Shown: in pieces, positions 54,977 through 63,618 of the stretch
How positions within the stretch are numbered: the stretch's first letter is position 1
Layout: each line of letters starts with the position of its first letter
NCBI RefSeq assembly: GCF_029869925.1
Contig: NZ_CP118605.1
Location: 1,550,001 to 1,614,000 of the forward strand
DNA from: Microbulbifer bruguierae
GTDB lineage: Bacteria; Pseudomonadota; Gammaproteobacteria; Pseudomonadales; Cellvibrionaceae
DNA: 64,000 bases
Direction of reading: 5' to 3'
Made by a program: the position numbers and the translations under genes
Notes under the pieces: generated by a model
Databases searched by the model: none
Seen by the model: the letters and a program-made list of their open reading frames with translations, nothing else
What the model was told of the DNA's origin: nothing

Positions 54977-55321
54977 ATGCAAAAACACTTTCTCTGTGGC
55001 TATGAAGACCTCAACGAAGGCGACTCCAAGGGCTTTTCCCTGGGGGATAACAGCGCAGGCACGGACAATGTGTTTGCGGTGAAGAAAGATGGCGAAGTGT
55101 TCGCGTATAAAAATATCTGCCCGCACCGGGGTATCAATCTGGAATGGCAGCCGGATCAGTTTCTGGACTCGGAAAAAGCGCTGATCCAGTGCGCCTCCCA
55201 CGGCGCACTGTTTGAGATCAGCACCGGCGAATGCATCGCCGGGCCCTGCGCGGGTGATGCGCTGACGCCGGTGCCGGTGGAATACGCTCAGGATGGACTC
55301 TATGTGCTTCTGGCAGACTGA
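54977..55321 (+). CDS. Rieske 2Fe-2S ferredoxin-like protein
   Basis: A 114-residue single-domain Rieske protein. Both cluster-binding motifs are present: NICPHRGINLEWQ (CxH) and IQCASHGALFEISTGECIAG (CxxH). It is soluble and could serve as an electron carrier of a ring-hydroxylating oxygenase or as an assimilatory-type ferredoxin, but no oxygenase is near. The start codon is 7 bases after the stop of the protease gene, suggesting co-transcription without an obvious functional link. Confidence 0.9.
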   Translation: MQKHFLCGYEDLNEGDSKGFSLGDNSAGTDNVFAVKKDGEVFAYKNICPHRGINLEWQPDQFLDSEKALIQCASHGALFEISTGECIAGPCAGDALTPVPVEYAQDGLYVLLAD

Positions 55322-55435
55322 TTGCCGTGCCCTGTATCGGGCTCGCCGCCTTTGCCCAACCTACACGATTACAACCGGTCAAACGTTTACCAGCGAGCTT
55401 GATAAAGGCAGCGGGCACGACAAACGGTCATTGAA

Positions 55436-56137
55436 TCAACCTACAAAGGGAACAGGTTCGCTCAAGCGAATTTCCCCGGCACCCAGTTCCGCCCGGTATG
55501 CCACTATTTCCATACCTGCGGCGGTAGCCTGGGCAAGTGCCGCAGCATAAGCCGGATCTATTTCAGCGGCCGCTTCCACCGTCTCGATCTGCGAGTGCTG
55601 CACGCAGTACAACAACACCGCGCGCACACCGGATTCCGCGAGTTTCTGCAATTCCCGCAGATGCTTGGTACCGCGGGCACTGACCGCGTCTGGGAAGAGA
55701 CCGCGAGCCCCCTCGGCGAGGGTGACATTCTTCACTTCCACATAGCAGTCACCGGCATCGCCACTCAGCAGGAAGTCGATCCGGCTGTTTTCTTCGCCGT
55801 ATTTAACCTCCCGCCGCAGGCTATCGTACCCCTGCAGCTCCACCACAACTCCAGTGGTAATCGCCTCCTCCACCAGCTGATTGGCGCGGCTGGTATTCAC
55901 CCCGGCGAGGGCACCTTCCGGGGTAGTGGTGATTTCCAGAGTGTGGCGGTATTTGCGCTTGGGATTGCCGGAATCGGAAAACCAGCAGGGGGTATTTTCT
56001 TCCCAGCAGTTTTTCATTGAGCCGGTATTGGGACAGTGGATGGTTATAATTTCGCCAGACATCAGCTCGACATCCGCAAGAAAACGCTTGTAGCGACGGA
56101 GAAGTTTCCCCTGAGCCAGGGACGGGTCCAGTTTCAC
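55436..56137 (-). CDS. sfsA: Sugar fermentation stimulation protein homolog SfsA
   Basis: A 233-residue SfsA protein, full length: LLRRYKRFLADVELMSGEII, THCPNTGSMKNCWEENTPCW (here HCPNTGSMKNC), VNTSRANQLVEEAI, DFLLSGDAGDCYVEVKNVTL and LFPDAVSARGTKHLRELQKL. The fold joins an OB-like domain with a nuclease-like core; sequence-non-specific DNA binding is reported, but the physiological role is unclear. Adjacency to dksA is conserved in Pseudomonas and Enterobacteria. Confidence 0.96.
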   Translation of the reverse strand: MKLDPSLAQGKLLRRYKRFLADVELMSGEIITIHCPNTGSMKNCWEENTPCWFSDSGNPKRKYRHTLEITTTPEGALAGVNTSRANQLVEEAITTGVVVELQGYDSLRREVKYGEENSRIDFLLSGDAGDCYVEVKNVTLAEGARGLFPDAVSARGTKHLRELQKLAESGVRAVLLYCVQHSQIETVEAAAEIDPAYAAALAQATAAGMEIVAYRAELGAGEIRLSEPVPFVG

Positions 56138-56510
56138 GAAAGGTCCTGTAAAAGTCAGTTCTGAATGGATTGAACGCCATTCTGTATAAAAAGCGGCCGC
56201 CAGAATACACCAATCCAGTCATCCTTTGCCGGAGGATCCTCGCCAGCGCCGTTGCGGGACAACATTTTGTGGCGCAGATCAAAGAGATTTGATAGTTTCC
56301 TCGCCTTGGCCGCCGCGGCGGCCACAGGATACAGCCTGCGGTTGCTTAGGCTTTGTGCCGGAAAGCGGCCTGTCAGAGTGGGGCTGCTCTGCAGCGGAAG
56401 GGGAGAACCCGGTCCGCCCTGTAGGGAAAATGCCCAATCTCTGCAGACTGCTAGGCTTGAAATTGGTTGTAGTGCCCCGATAACACAGGGCCCGTATTAC
56501 GAGAGAGGCA
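56138..56510. other. sfsA-dksA intergenic region
   Basis: 373 bases without a gene. It contains the dksA promoter candidate at its right end and GC-rich dyads such as CCGCCGCGGCGG near 56310. Nothing else is recognised. Confidence 0.4.
56457..56484 (+). promoter_or_regulatory. Candidate sigma-70 promoter of dksA
   Basis: TTGAAA (56457-56462) and GATAAC (56479-56484) with a 16-base spacer, about 27 bases before the dksA start. The -35 is good, the -10 is moderate. Confidence 0.5.
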
Positions 56511-56954
56511 ATGACTATGCCCAATACTGCTGCGAAATCCGATTCTCTGCACGGCTTCGAGCCCTATCAGGAACAGAAGGGCGAGGAGTACATGAATGAG
56601 AAGCAGCAGGAGCATTTCCGCAATCTGCTGCTGGCCTGGAAGGCCGAACTGATGGCAGAGGTGGATCGCACCGTAACTCATATGAAGGACGAAGCTGCGA
56701 ACTTCCCCGATCCGGCGGATCGCGCCAGCCAGGAAGAAGAGTTCAGCCTGGAACTGCGCACCCGCGACCGGGAACGCAAGCTGATCAAGAAGATTGATGC
56801 GACCATCGAATTAATCGATCAGGACGACTACGGTTTCTGTGAAGCCTGCGGCGTCGAAATCGGCATCCGTCGTCTGGAAGCCCGCCCCACAGCAACCCTG
56901 TGTGTGGACTGCAAAACCCTTGCTGAGATCAAGGAAAAGCAGATTTCTGGCTGA
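56511..56954 (+). CDS. dksA: RNA polymerase-binding transcription factor DksA
   Basis: A 147-residue DksA. The coiled coil carries the tip DPADRASQEEEF with the two Asp residues needed for action in the polymerase secondary channel, and the zinc finger is CEACGVEIGIRRLEARPTAT followed by LCVDC, all four Cys present. DksA works with ppGpp in the stringent response. GAGAGAGGCA precedes the ATG; a second ATG two codons later is possible. gluQ follows, the order conserved across gammaproteobacteria. Confidence 0.97.
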   Translation: MTMPNTAAKSDSLHGFEPYQEQKGEEYMNEKQQEHFRNLLLAWKAELMAEVDRTVTHMKDEAANFPDPADRASQEEEFSLELRTRDRERKLIKKIDATIELIDQDDYGFCEACGVEIGIRRLEARPTATLCVDCKTLAEIKEKQISG

Positions 56955-57012
56955 TCGACGAATCTCCGGGCGGACCTGATACAGGGGCCGCCCGGAAACT
57001 ACCCCCTTTCCG

Positions 57013-57897
57013 ATGACTTCCCTCGCCCCTCCTGTGTCCGGAAAATATATCGGCCGCTTTGCACCCTCACCTACCGGACCGCTGCACTTCGGCTCCCTCG
57101 TCTGCGCCCTCGGCAGCTACCTGGACGCCAAAACGCACGGCGGCCACTGGTTGGTGCGCATGGAGGACCTCGACCCGCCGCGAGAAATGCCCGGGGCTGC
57201 CGAACGTATCCTACACACACTGGACTCCCACGGCCTTCACTCCCACGCGCCTGTTATCTGGCAAAGCCACCGACACCAGCATTACCAGGACGCGCTCGAA
57301 CGGCTCGCTGCACAAGGGCTGATTTACCCCTGTCAGTGCACCCGGGAGCAGATTCGCAAAGCTGGCGGCCACCGCCGGAAAAACTGCACCCCACACACAG
57401 CAAACAAAGAATTCGCCCAGCGGTTTCGCTGTGCGGGCGAACAGGAATCCTTCTCCGACCTGTGGCACGGGCTCCAGACCCACCCCATCACTGAGGACCC
57501 GATCCTGAAACGCAAGGACGGACTGTTTGCCTACCAGCTGGCGGTAGTCGTGGACGATATCGCGCAGGGCGTGAACCACGTGGTACGCGGCGCAGACCTG
57601 CTCGACTGTACCGGAGTGCAGCAACGGCTGTTTCGCGCACTCGGCTCCGAGCCGCCGCAATTTGGCCATTTGCCACTGGTAATGAATGAAGGCGGCCAAA
57701 AACTCAGCAAGCAAAATCAGGCCGCACCACTGGATGACACCCTGGCCTCCGGCAACCTGATCAGGGCACTGCAATTTCTCGGTTTCAAGCCACCGCTGGA
57801 ACTGGCACTGGAAACACCGCGACAGGTGTTGGCCTGGGCAATAGCCCGCTGGCAGCGACACCAGGTAGACATGCGTAACCGCCTGCTGGAGGATTGA
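57013..57897 (+). CDS. gluQ: Glutamyl-Q tRNA(Asp) synthetase
   Basis: A 294-residue GluRS paralogue without the anticodon-binding domain. FAPSPTGPLHFGSLVCALGS holds the HIGH-type motif and GGQKLSKQNQAAPL the KMSKS-type motif; CQCTREQIRKAGGHRRKNC carries zinc-ligand cysteines. GluQ charges glutamate onto the queuosine base of tRNA-Asp. Its place after dksA, with cbrX-cbrA following, is exactly that of Pseudomonas. Confidence 0.96.
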   Translation: MTSLAPPVSGKYIGRFAPSPTGPLHFGSLVCALGSYLDAKTHGGHWLVRMEDLDPPREMPGAAERILHTLDSHGLHSHAPVIWQSHRHQHYQDALERLAAQGLIYPCQCTREQIRKAGGHRRKNCTPHTANKEFAQRFRCAGEQESFSDLWHGLQTHPITEDPILKRKDGLFAYQLAVVVDDIAQGVNHVVRGADLLDCTGVQQRLFRALGSEPPQFGHLPLVMNEGGQKLSKQNQAAPLDDTLASGNLIRALQFLGFKPPLELALETPRQVLAWAIARWQRHQVDMRNRLLED

Positions 57898-58002
57898 AAC
57901 CCGCAGGTTGAATTGCCCCCCGGCACGGCTTTACCATTTTGCGCCAGTTTTTTGTTTCAATTATTTTCTGCCTCTGCCGCAGGACGACCCGACAGGTCTT
58001 AG

Positions 58003-58179
58003 ATGAGCAACCGTACCCTGTTAATCCTGCTGGTGCTTGTGGGCTATGTATTCAGCCCCACGGTATTCACCTGGATGATCAATCCCTCCGGCGCCTGGTA
58101 CCGGCCTTTTATCCTCTGGTTCGTCCTGATCCTGCTGGCGATCTTTATTCAGCGGAGGCGCAGTCCGGATGACCTTTGA
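58003..58179 (+). CDS. cbrX: CbrX-like 58-residue membrane protein
   Basis: An ATG at 58003 opens 58 codons: MSNRTLLILLVLVGYVFSPT, then VFTWMINPSGAWYRPFILWF, then VLILLAIFIQRRRSPDDL. Two hydrophobic helices are separated by a short loop, and the C terminus is basic. It ends in a TGA inside cbrA, overlapping it by 11 bases, so translation is coupled. Pseudomonas genomes have a small ORF, cbrX, in the same position and overlapping cbrA. Length, topology and context agree; sequence identity to cbrX has not been tested. Its role is unknown but it may control or assist CbrA production. Confidence 0.8.
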   Translation: MSNRTLLILLVLVGYVFSPTVFTWMINPSGAWYRPFILWFVLILLAIFIQRRRSPDDL

Positions 58180-61177
58180 GATTGCCCATATTGCGCTGAT
58201 CGGCGTCGCCTACATACTGGCGCTGTTTTTTGTCGCCTTCGCCACTTCCAAGGGTTGGCTGTCAAGCAAATGGGTACGCCATCCATTTTTTTATGTACTG
58301 TCGCTCGGAGTATCCCTGAGCGCCTGGACCTACTATGGGATCATCGATCTCGCATGGCAGCACGGCTACGGTGTGCTGGCCTATTACCTGGGCACCGGTG
58401 CCATGTTCCTGTTTGCGCCGGTCGCACTCGAGCCCCTCGCCCGCCTTGCCCAGCGCTACCAGCTCACATCCCCTGCAGACCTGCTGGTATTTCGCTACCA
58501 CAGCCGCGAGGCCGGCACCTTGGCAACCCTGTTTATGCTGCTGGGATTACTGCCACTAATCGCGTTGCAAATTCAGGCCGTAGCGGAGACGCTGGCACTG
58601 CTTTCCCGCGACAACGTCGCTGCGCTCGCACTACCGGAGAGCGGGGTTACCAGTAAAGACCTTATCGCGTTCTTTTACTGTGTGCTGCTGGCGCTGTTCA
58701 CCAGCACCTACGGTGCTACCAGTAAACGACAGGCAGGGCTTGCCAGCGCCATGGCTCTCGAATCCATGGTCAAACTGGTGGCGTTACTGGCTGTTGGCCT
58801 GTACTCCGTTTATGGCGTATTCGGTGGGATGGCTGGGCTCGACCAGTGGCTGTTGCAAAACAGTGACATGCAACAGTTGCTGTATTCACCGATTCGGCAG
58901 GGCTCATCCCACACCCTGCTGCTGGTGTTTATCGCCACCGCAGTGGCCATGCCCCACATTTTCTACCTGAGCATTGCCGAGCGCCCGGCTGCCCAGGGCT
59001 TGCGTACAGCAAGCTGGGGCTTTCCATTGTTTTTGCTGCTGATGGCGCTGCCAATCTTCCCGATCATGTGGGCGGGTTTTGCCCTGGATGTTACCGAGCC
59101 GGTGCAATACTTCACCCTGGCAGTACCCAGAGCCAGCGGCTCGGCACTACTCACCGTGCTGGCCTTTATCGGCGGACTTTCTGCGGCCACCGGCGCGCTA
59201 ATCATGATTACCCTGGCGCTCTCTACCATGGTCATGAATCACTGGCTGCTGCCCGGTACCCGCTGGCAATCCGACGACAATATGTACCGCCAATTGCTGT
59301 GGTTGCGCCGCGCTCTTGTGACCGCGCTGTTTCTCGCCGGCTTCGCGTTTTACCTGCTGCTGAACAACCGGCTGTCCCTGTCGGATCTCGCCATCATCGC
59401 GTTTATTGCCTCTCTTCAGTTCCTGCCCGGTATTTTTGCGGTGATTCACTGGCCCCGGGGCAACCGGCGCGGCTTTATTGGCGGGTTGCTGGCAGGCATG
59501 CTGATCTGGGCGGCAGGACTGCTGTTCCCGGCAATGGTGGGCAACAGTGGCATCGCCCTGCCCGGCGGCGATTTCCAGATTCCACTGGGCATGGAAATCT
59601 GGCCCCAGATCACCACCCTGTCTCTGTCGATGAATGTACTGCTGTTTGTATGCCTGTCGATTTTCACCTCGACATCCAGCCTGGAACGCTATGCTGCGGA
59701 CCTGTGTAGCGATGACTCCATCAGCCAGGCCCTGCGCCTGGAACTGGACGCCCAATCTGCCGCAGATTTCCGCCTGCGCCTGTCGGAAAGTCTCGGCGCC
59801 GCGACGGCCAGCCAGGAAGTGAGTCGCGCCCTGCGCCAGCTCAATCTGCCGGAAGACGAACGCAGGCCTTACGCGCTGCGGCAACTGAGGGACAAACTGG
59901 AAGCGAACCTGTCCGGTCTGCTGGGACGGGTGCTGGCGGGCCAGATCGTCGACCGCCACCTGCCCTTTGTGACCAGCGATCAGCCCGCCAACAAAGATAT
60001 CAACCTGATCGAAACCCGCCTCAGTCGCTACAAGAACCAGCTGACCGGGCTCGCGGCGGAACTCAACAACCTGCGCCTCTACCACCGACAGATGCTGGAA
60101 GAGCTGCCAATGGCCGCCTGCTCCCTGGGGCGCGATGGCGAATTGCTGCTGTGGAACTATGCCATGGCAGATCTCACCGGCATTGGCGCCAGTGAGGTAA
60201 TCGGCTCAAAACTGGAATACCTGCCAGAGCCCTGGCGCGGCCTGCTGACCGAGTTTGCCCACTCCGCCGACGGCAGTCGCTTCAAGCAACAGGTGGAAAT
60301 GGATGGCAACAGCCACTGGCTCAACCTGCACAAGACCCGCCTCAAGCAGCGCAGCGGCAAGAAATACGGCCGCGACCTTGTGCGGGACAACGGCAAAGAC
60401 AATCGCGGCGACGGTCAGATGCTGTTGGTGGAAGACATCACTGAAACCCAGATTCTGGAACAGGAATTGATGCACAGTGAGCGCCTGGCCTCCGTTGGGC
60501 GGCTCGCGGCAGGCGTGGCGCACGAAGTGGGCAACCCGGTTACCGGTATCGCCTGCCTGGCGCAAAACCTCCACTATGAATCCGACAATCCGGAAGTGCT
60601 GGATACGGCAGACCAGATTCTGAGCCAAACCCAGCGCATCAGTCGCATCGTGCACTCGCTGGTGAGTTTTTCCCACAGCGGCAGCCAGGACACCGAAAAA
60701 GCACCCGTAGACCTGCATGCCTGTGTAGAAGAAGCGATACAGCTGCTGTCACTTCAGCGCGACAAGACCCAGGTCACCTTTGCCAACCAGGTTCCAGGGG
60801 ACCTCTACGCGCTCGGTGACAACCAGCGTCTGATTCAGGTATTTATCAACCTGCTGAGCAACGCCCGCGACGCCAGTCCCGACGGGGGGCATATCCAGGC
60901 AGAAGGATATATCCGCAACGGTCTCGCCTGCGTGGCAGTCACGGATAACGGCCCCGGCATCTCAGCGGCGCACCGCGAGCGTATTCTTGAGCCCTTTTTT
61001 ACCACCAAGGAACCCGGCGAAGGCACTGGCCTTGGCCTGGCCATGGTGTACAGCATTGTGGAAGAGCACGGCGGGCAACTGGAGCTGGTCAGCCCGGCCC
61101 ATCCAGAAACGGGGCGCGGCGCACGCTTTATTGTGCAATTGCCACTGGAATCTCCACTGCCAAATTCCGGGCCATAA
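58169..61177 (+). CDS. cbrA: Sensor histidine kinase CbrA with SLC5 transporter domain
   Basis: A 1002-residue hybrid of transporter and kinase. Residues 1-500 form a sodium/solute symporter (SLC5) domain with about 13 helices; a STAC-type linker follows, then a PAS domain (about 640-750), a HisKA domain with His785 in AAGVAHEVGNPVTGI, and a HATPase with NLLSNARDASPDGG, DNGPGIS and GEGTGLGLAMVYS. In Pseudomonas CbrA couples histidine transport and carbon/nitrogen status to phosphorylation of CbrB. AGCGGAGGC precedes the ATG within cbrX. cbrB follows after 140 bases. Confidence 0.95.
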   Translation: MTFEIAHIALIGVAYILALFFVAFATSKGWLSSKWVRHPFFYVLSLGVSLSAWTYYGIIDLAWQHGYGVLAYYLGTGAMFLFAPVALEPLARLAQRYQLTSPADLLVFRYHSREAGTLATLFMLLGLLPLIALQIQAVAETLALLSRDNVAALALPESGVTSKDLIAFFYCVLLALFTSTYGATSKRQAGLASAMALESMVKLVALLAVGLYSVYGVFGGMAGLDQWLLQNSDMQQLLYSPIRQGSSHTLLLVFIATAVAMPHIFYLSIAERPAAQGLRTASWGFPLFLLLMALPIFPIMWAGFALDVTEPVQYFTLAVPRASGSALLTVLAFIGGLSAATGALIMITLALSTMVMNHWLLPGTRWQSDDNMYRQLLWLRRALVTALFLAGFAFYLLLNNRLSLSDLAIIAFIASLQFLPGIFAVIHWPRGNRRGFIGGLLAGMLIWAAGLLFPAMVGNSGIALPGGDFQIPLGMEIWPQITTLSLSMNVLLFVCLSIFTSTSSLERYAADLCSDDSISQALRLELDAQSAADFRLRLSESLGAATASQEVSRALRQLNLPEDERRPYALRQLRDKLEANLSGLLGRVLAGQIVDRHLPFVTSDQPANKDINLIETRLSRYKNQLTGLAAELNNLRLYHRQMLEELPMAACSLGRDGELLLWNYAMADLTGIGASEVIGSKLEYLPEPWRGLLTEFAHSADGSRFKQQVEMDGNSHWLNLHKTRLKQRSGKKYGRDLVRDNGKDNRGDGQMLLVEDITETQILEQELMHSERLASVGRLAAGVAHEVGNPVTGIACLAQNLHYESDNPEVLDTADQILSQTQRISRIVHSLVSFSHSGSQDTEKAPVDLHACVEEAIQLLSLQRDKTQVTFANQVPGDLYALGDNQRLIQVFINLLSNARDASPDGGHIQAEGYIRNGLACVAVTDNGPGISAAHRERILEPFFTTKEPGEGTGLGLAMVYSIVEEHGGQLELVSPAHPETGRGARFIVQLPLESPLPNSGP

Positions 61178-61317
61178 ACAGTTAATACTGCCCGAGCGTT
61201 ACCCGCAAACATGGAAGTTGGGCAATTTTTGCGCGCAATCGGGGAATTGGGTTGCATCGAAACGCCTGACAGGTAAAACTTAGCTCCCCCTGAACACTTT
61301 GTAACCAGGCGTAACGT

Positions 61318-62712
61318 ATGAGCCACATCCTGATCGTAGAAGATGAAGCCATTATCCGCACTGCGCTTCGCAAGCTGCTGGAGAGGCATCGCTACAAGGT
61401 CAGTGAAGCTGGCTCCGTGCGCGAGGCGACCACCAAGTACCGTCTGGCCGACATGGATCTGATCATTTCAGACCTGCGCTTGCCCGGCGCTCCGGGCACC
61501 GACCTGCTGAAACTGGCGGGCGATGTGCCTGTACTGATCATGACCAGTTATGCCAGCCTGCGCTCCGCGGTGGACTCCATGCGTATGGGCGCCGCAGATT
61601 ACATCGCCAAACCCTTCGACCACGACGAAATGCTGGCCACCGTGCGCCGGGTCATCGGCAAGGCGGAACAGCACCGGGCCGCCGGTGCCGCAGCGGCAGC
61701 CAACAAAAGCGGGGGCCGCGCCATCGCCGGTATGATCGGCGACAGCCCGGTGATGCGTGACCTCTACTCCCGCATCCACAAAGTGGCACCCACCGACGCT
61801 ACGGTACTGGTACACGGCGAAACGGGTACCGGTAAAGAATTGGTGGCACGCGCCATCCACGAAGAAAGCCAGCGCACCGGCAAACCTCTGATATCCGTCA
61901 ACTGCGCGGCGATTCCGGAAACTCTGATCGAAGCCGAACTGTTCGGCCACGAAAAAGGCGCCTTCACCGGCGCCCAGACCGCCCGTGAAGGACTGGTCGC
62001 CGCCGCGGACGGCGGCACCCTGTTCCTCGACGAGATTGGTGAGCTACCCCTGGAAGCCCAGGCCCGGTTGCTGAGGGTGCTACAGGAAGGTGAGGTCCGC
62101 CCTATCGGCGCCATTGAATCCCGCAAGGTCAACGTGCGCCTGGTCGCTGCAACACACCGAAACCTCCGCCAGCTGGCGGCGGAGCGCAAGTTCCGGGAAG
62201 ACCTTTACTACCGTATCAACGTGGTACAGATGAGCCTCCCGCCACTGCGGGAGCGTGGTAAAGATGTCCTTGCGATCGCCGAGGCCTTACTGGAAAAGTT
62301 CTGCGCCAAGATCAACCGCCCAACCTTGAAGTTGTCTCCGGAAGCTATCCAGGCTGTTACCACCTACACTTGGCCCGGTAACGTGCGCGAGCTGGAGAAC
62401 GCCATCCAGCGCGCGGTGATCCTGACTGAAGATAGTGCCGAGATCGATCACCACACCCTCGACATTGACCTGGACCTGGTACCCATCGACGAAGCGGACC
62501 CGGAGCGCCGTCCCCGAGCCAGCCTGCATGAAGACCCCCGGGAGGACCTCTCTCTGGAAGACTACTTCGCCCGTTTTGTACTCGAGCATCAGGAAACCAT
62601 GAGCGAAACCGAGCTGGCCAAGAAGCTGGGGGTAAGCCGCAAATGCCTGTGGGAGCGCCGACAGAAACTCGGTATCCCGCGTAAAAAGGCCAAGCGTGTC
62701 GTCGAAGCCTGA
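61318..62712 (+). CDS. cbrB: NtrC-family response regulator CbrB
   Basis: A 464-residue sigma-54 activator. The receiver domain has the phospho-acceptor Asp52 in LIISDLRLPG. The AAA+ domain carries Walker A GETGTGKE (near 167), the sigma-54-contacting loop KGAFTGAQT (near 213), Walker B GGTLFLDEIGELPL, and arginine-finger region YRINVVQMSLPPLRERGKD (shortened here). A Fis-type helix-turn-helix ends it (ETELAKKLGVSRKCLWERRQ). It should work with RpoN on promoters such as the one at 63014. A strong terminator follows. Confidence 0.95.
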   Translation: MSHILIVEDEAIIRTALRKLLERHRYKVSEAGSVREATTKYRLADMDLIISDLRLPGAPGTDLLKLAGDVPVLIMTSYASLRSAVDSMRMGAADYIAKPFDHDEMLATVRRVIGKAEQHRAAGAAAAANKSGGRAIAGMIGDSPVMRDLYSRIHKVAPTDATVLVHGETGTGKELVARAIHEESQRTGKPLISVNCAAIPETLIEAELFGHEKGAFTGAQTAREGLVAAADGGTLFLDEIGELPLEAQARLLRVLQEGEVRPIGAIESRKVNVRLVAATHRNLRQLAAERKFREDLYYRINVVQMSLPPLRERGKDVLAIAEALLEKFCAKINRPTLKLSPEAIQAVTTYTWPGNVRELENAIQRAVILTEDSAEIDHHTLDIDLDLVPIDEADPERRPRASLHEDPREDLSLEDYFARFVLEHQETMSETELAKKLGVSRKCLWERRQKLGIPRKKAKRVVEA

Positions 62713-62747
62713 TAACACGTCGCACAAAGCCCACCACAGTTACACAG

Positions 62748-62781
62748 AAAGCCCGGCCAGCAACCACTGCCCGGGCTTTTT
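62748..62781 (+). terminator. Intrinsic terminator of cbrB
   Basis: AAAGCCCGG (62748-62756) pairs perfectly with CCGGGCTTT (62771-62779), followed by TT, 35 bases past the stop. It separates the cbrAB transcript from the RNA gene downstream. Confidence 0.9.
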
Positions 62782-62832
62782 ACTGTGCCCAAAACACCTT
62801 CCATGCAGAGGATTGTCGCTAAATTTTACGCC

Positions 62833-62936
62833 TGTTACCTGCCGCTACCGAGGGAACAGCGGAGAACGGAAATTGGTAACAAGTGAAAGTGTTACCCCCT
62901 CTCACACCCGAGTAACAACCACCTCACCATGCGTAA
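62833..62936 (+). promoter_or_regulatory. Candidate CbrB upstream activating sites
   Basis: Five half-sites of the type TGTTAC/GTAAC lie here: TGTTACC (62833-62839), GGTAACA (62875-62881), TGTTACC (62890-62896), GTAACA (62912-62917) and GTAAC (62932-62936). The second and third form a perfect dyad with an 8-base spacer; the third and fourth form TGTTAC-N16-GTAACA. They lie about 100-205 bases before the predicted RNA start, the usual range for an NtrC-type activator. Sites of this TGTTAC/GTAACA kind are known for CbrB at crcZ in Pseudomonas. Confidence 0.75.
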
Positions 62937-63011
62937 CGGAAAACTGTATTTTCGTGGCGGAAAAAAGTTCCTTAAAATCTTAACTTATTGATTTATAAGG
63001 ATTTTATAAAG

Positions 63012-63030
63012 TTGGCACGCTATCTGCTTT
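63012..63030 (+). promoter_or_regulatory. Sigma-54 promoter of the CrcZ-like RNA
   Basis: TTGGCACG-CTAT-CTGCTTT: GG at 63014-63015 and GC at 63026-63027, near-perfect to TTGGCACG-N4-TTGCW. Transcription should start near 63039. It is flanked by very AT-rich DNA upstream (62975-63010), suited to bending. Confidence 0.9.
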
Positions 63031-63038
63031 AACTAGCT

Positions 63039-63420
63039 CAAACAACGATAACAGCCAAGAATAAAAATAAATGACTGTTTAAGCCCTAATAACAACTGAC
63101 AATAAGTGGGCGTGAAACAATAAGAATAATGATGGGAAGATCGACAATAAAAGCCAAAGTGATCGATTCCGGAGCAAATTCGAACAATAAAAATAATAAG
63201 GTTCGAAATAACAATAAAAATAAACAAAAAGTAATAACAAACAACAATAAAAATAAACAATAAGAATAAAGCGCTATAACAAAAACAATAATTTTTTGTA
63301 GAAGACAACAAAAATAACGACAAGTACGTGACAAACTGACTGATTGTGCCTGGGAGAGGGTTTGCTGAAAAGCAAATTGATAGCGCAAGGAAGCCGCTGC
63401 CTTCATCGAATAACAATAAC
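63039..63420 (+). ncRNA. crcZ: CrcZ-like Hfq/Crc-sequestering small RNA
   Basis: After the sigma-54 promoter comes about 380 bases without a gene but crowded with A-rich motifs of the AAnAAnAA kind, such as AACAATAA, AATAACAATAAAAATAAACA and GACAACAAAAATAACGACAA. I count at least nine runs, near 63061, 63089, 63115, 63145, 63183, 63206-63269, 63278, 63305 and 63409. In Pseudomonas, CrcZ lies between cbrB and pcnB, is made from a CbrB/RpoN promoter, and titrates Hfq-Crc through such motifs to lift catabolite repression. Position, promoter and motif content all match; length is close to the 407 nt of P. aeruginosa CrcZ. The 3' end is a guess: a TTTGCT-GAAA-AGCAAA hairpin at 63361-63376 lacks a T-run. 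Confidence 0.85.
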
Positions 63421-63618
63421 TCCCTTCTTTTCCGTGTCTGATGATGCACACATGTTTGCTGGGCCCCGCAGGAAGCGGGACCGGCAGCTGTGCATTGCGC
63501 TGTGTGTGTTAGAATCCGCCCACAATAGTCCGGAACAGCGCCATACCAGCGCCAATTTCCCGGAGTAACCGTACAGCCGCCCATCGACGAACGGGCCGCG
63601 GATAACACAGTAAGGCGT
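63421..63618. other. Leader region before pcnB
   Basis: About 200 bases. A hairpin GGCCCCGC-AGGAA-GCGGGACC (63462-63482, one mismatch) could end the small RNA or belong to the pcnB leader. TTAGAAT at 63508-63514 is a weak -10. The CrcZ-like transcript may read into pcnB. Confidence 0.4.

Noticed and set aside
63061..63323. A-rich repeats considered as a CRISPR array or simple-sequence expansion
   Set aside because: The units are not equal in length or spacing, there are no spacers, and motif type, promoter and neighbours fit a CrcZ-like RNA.
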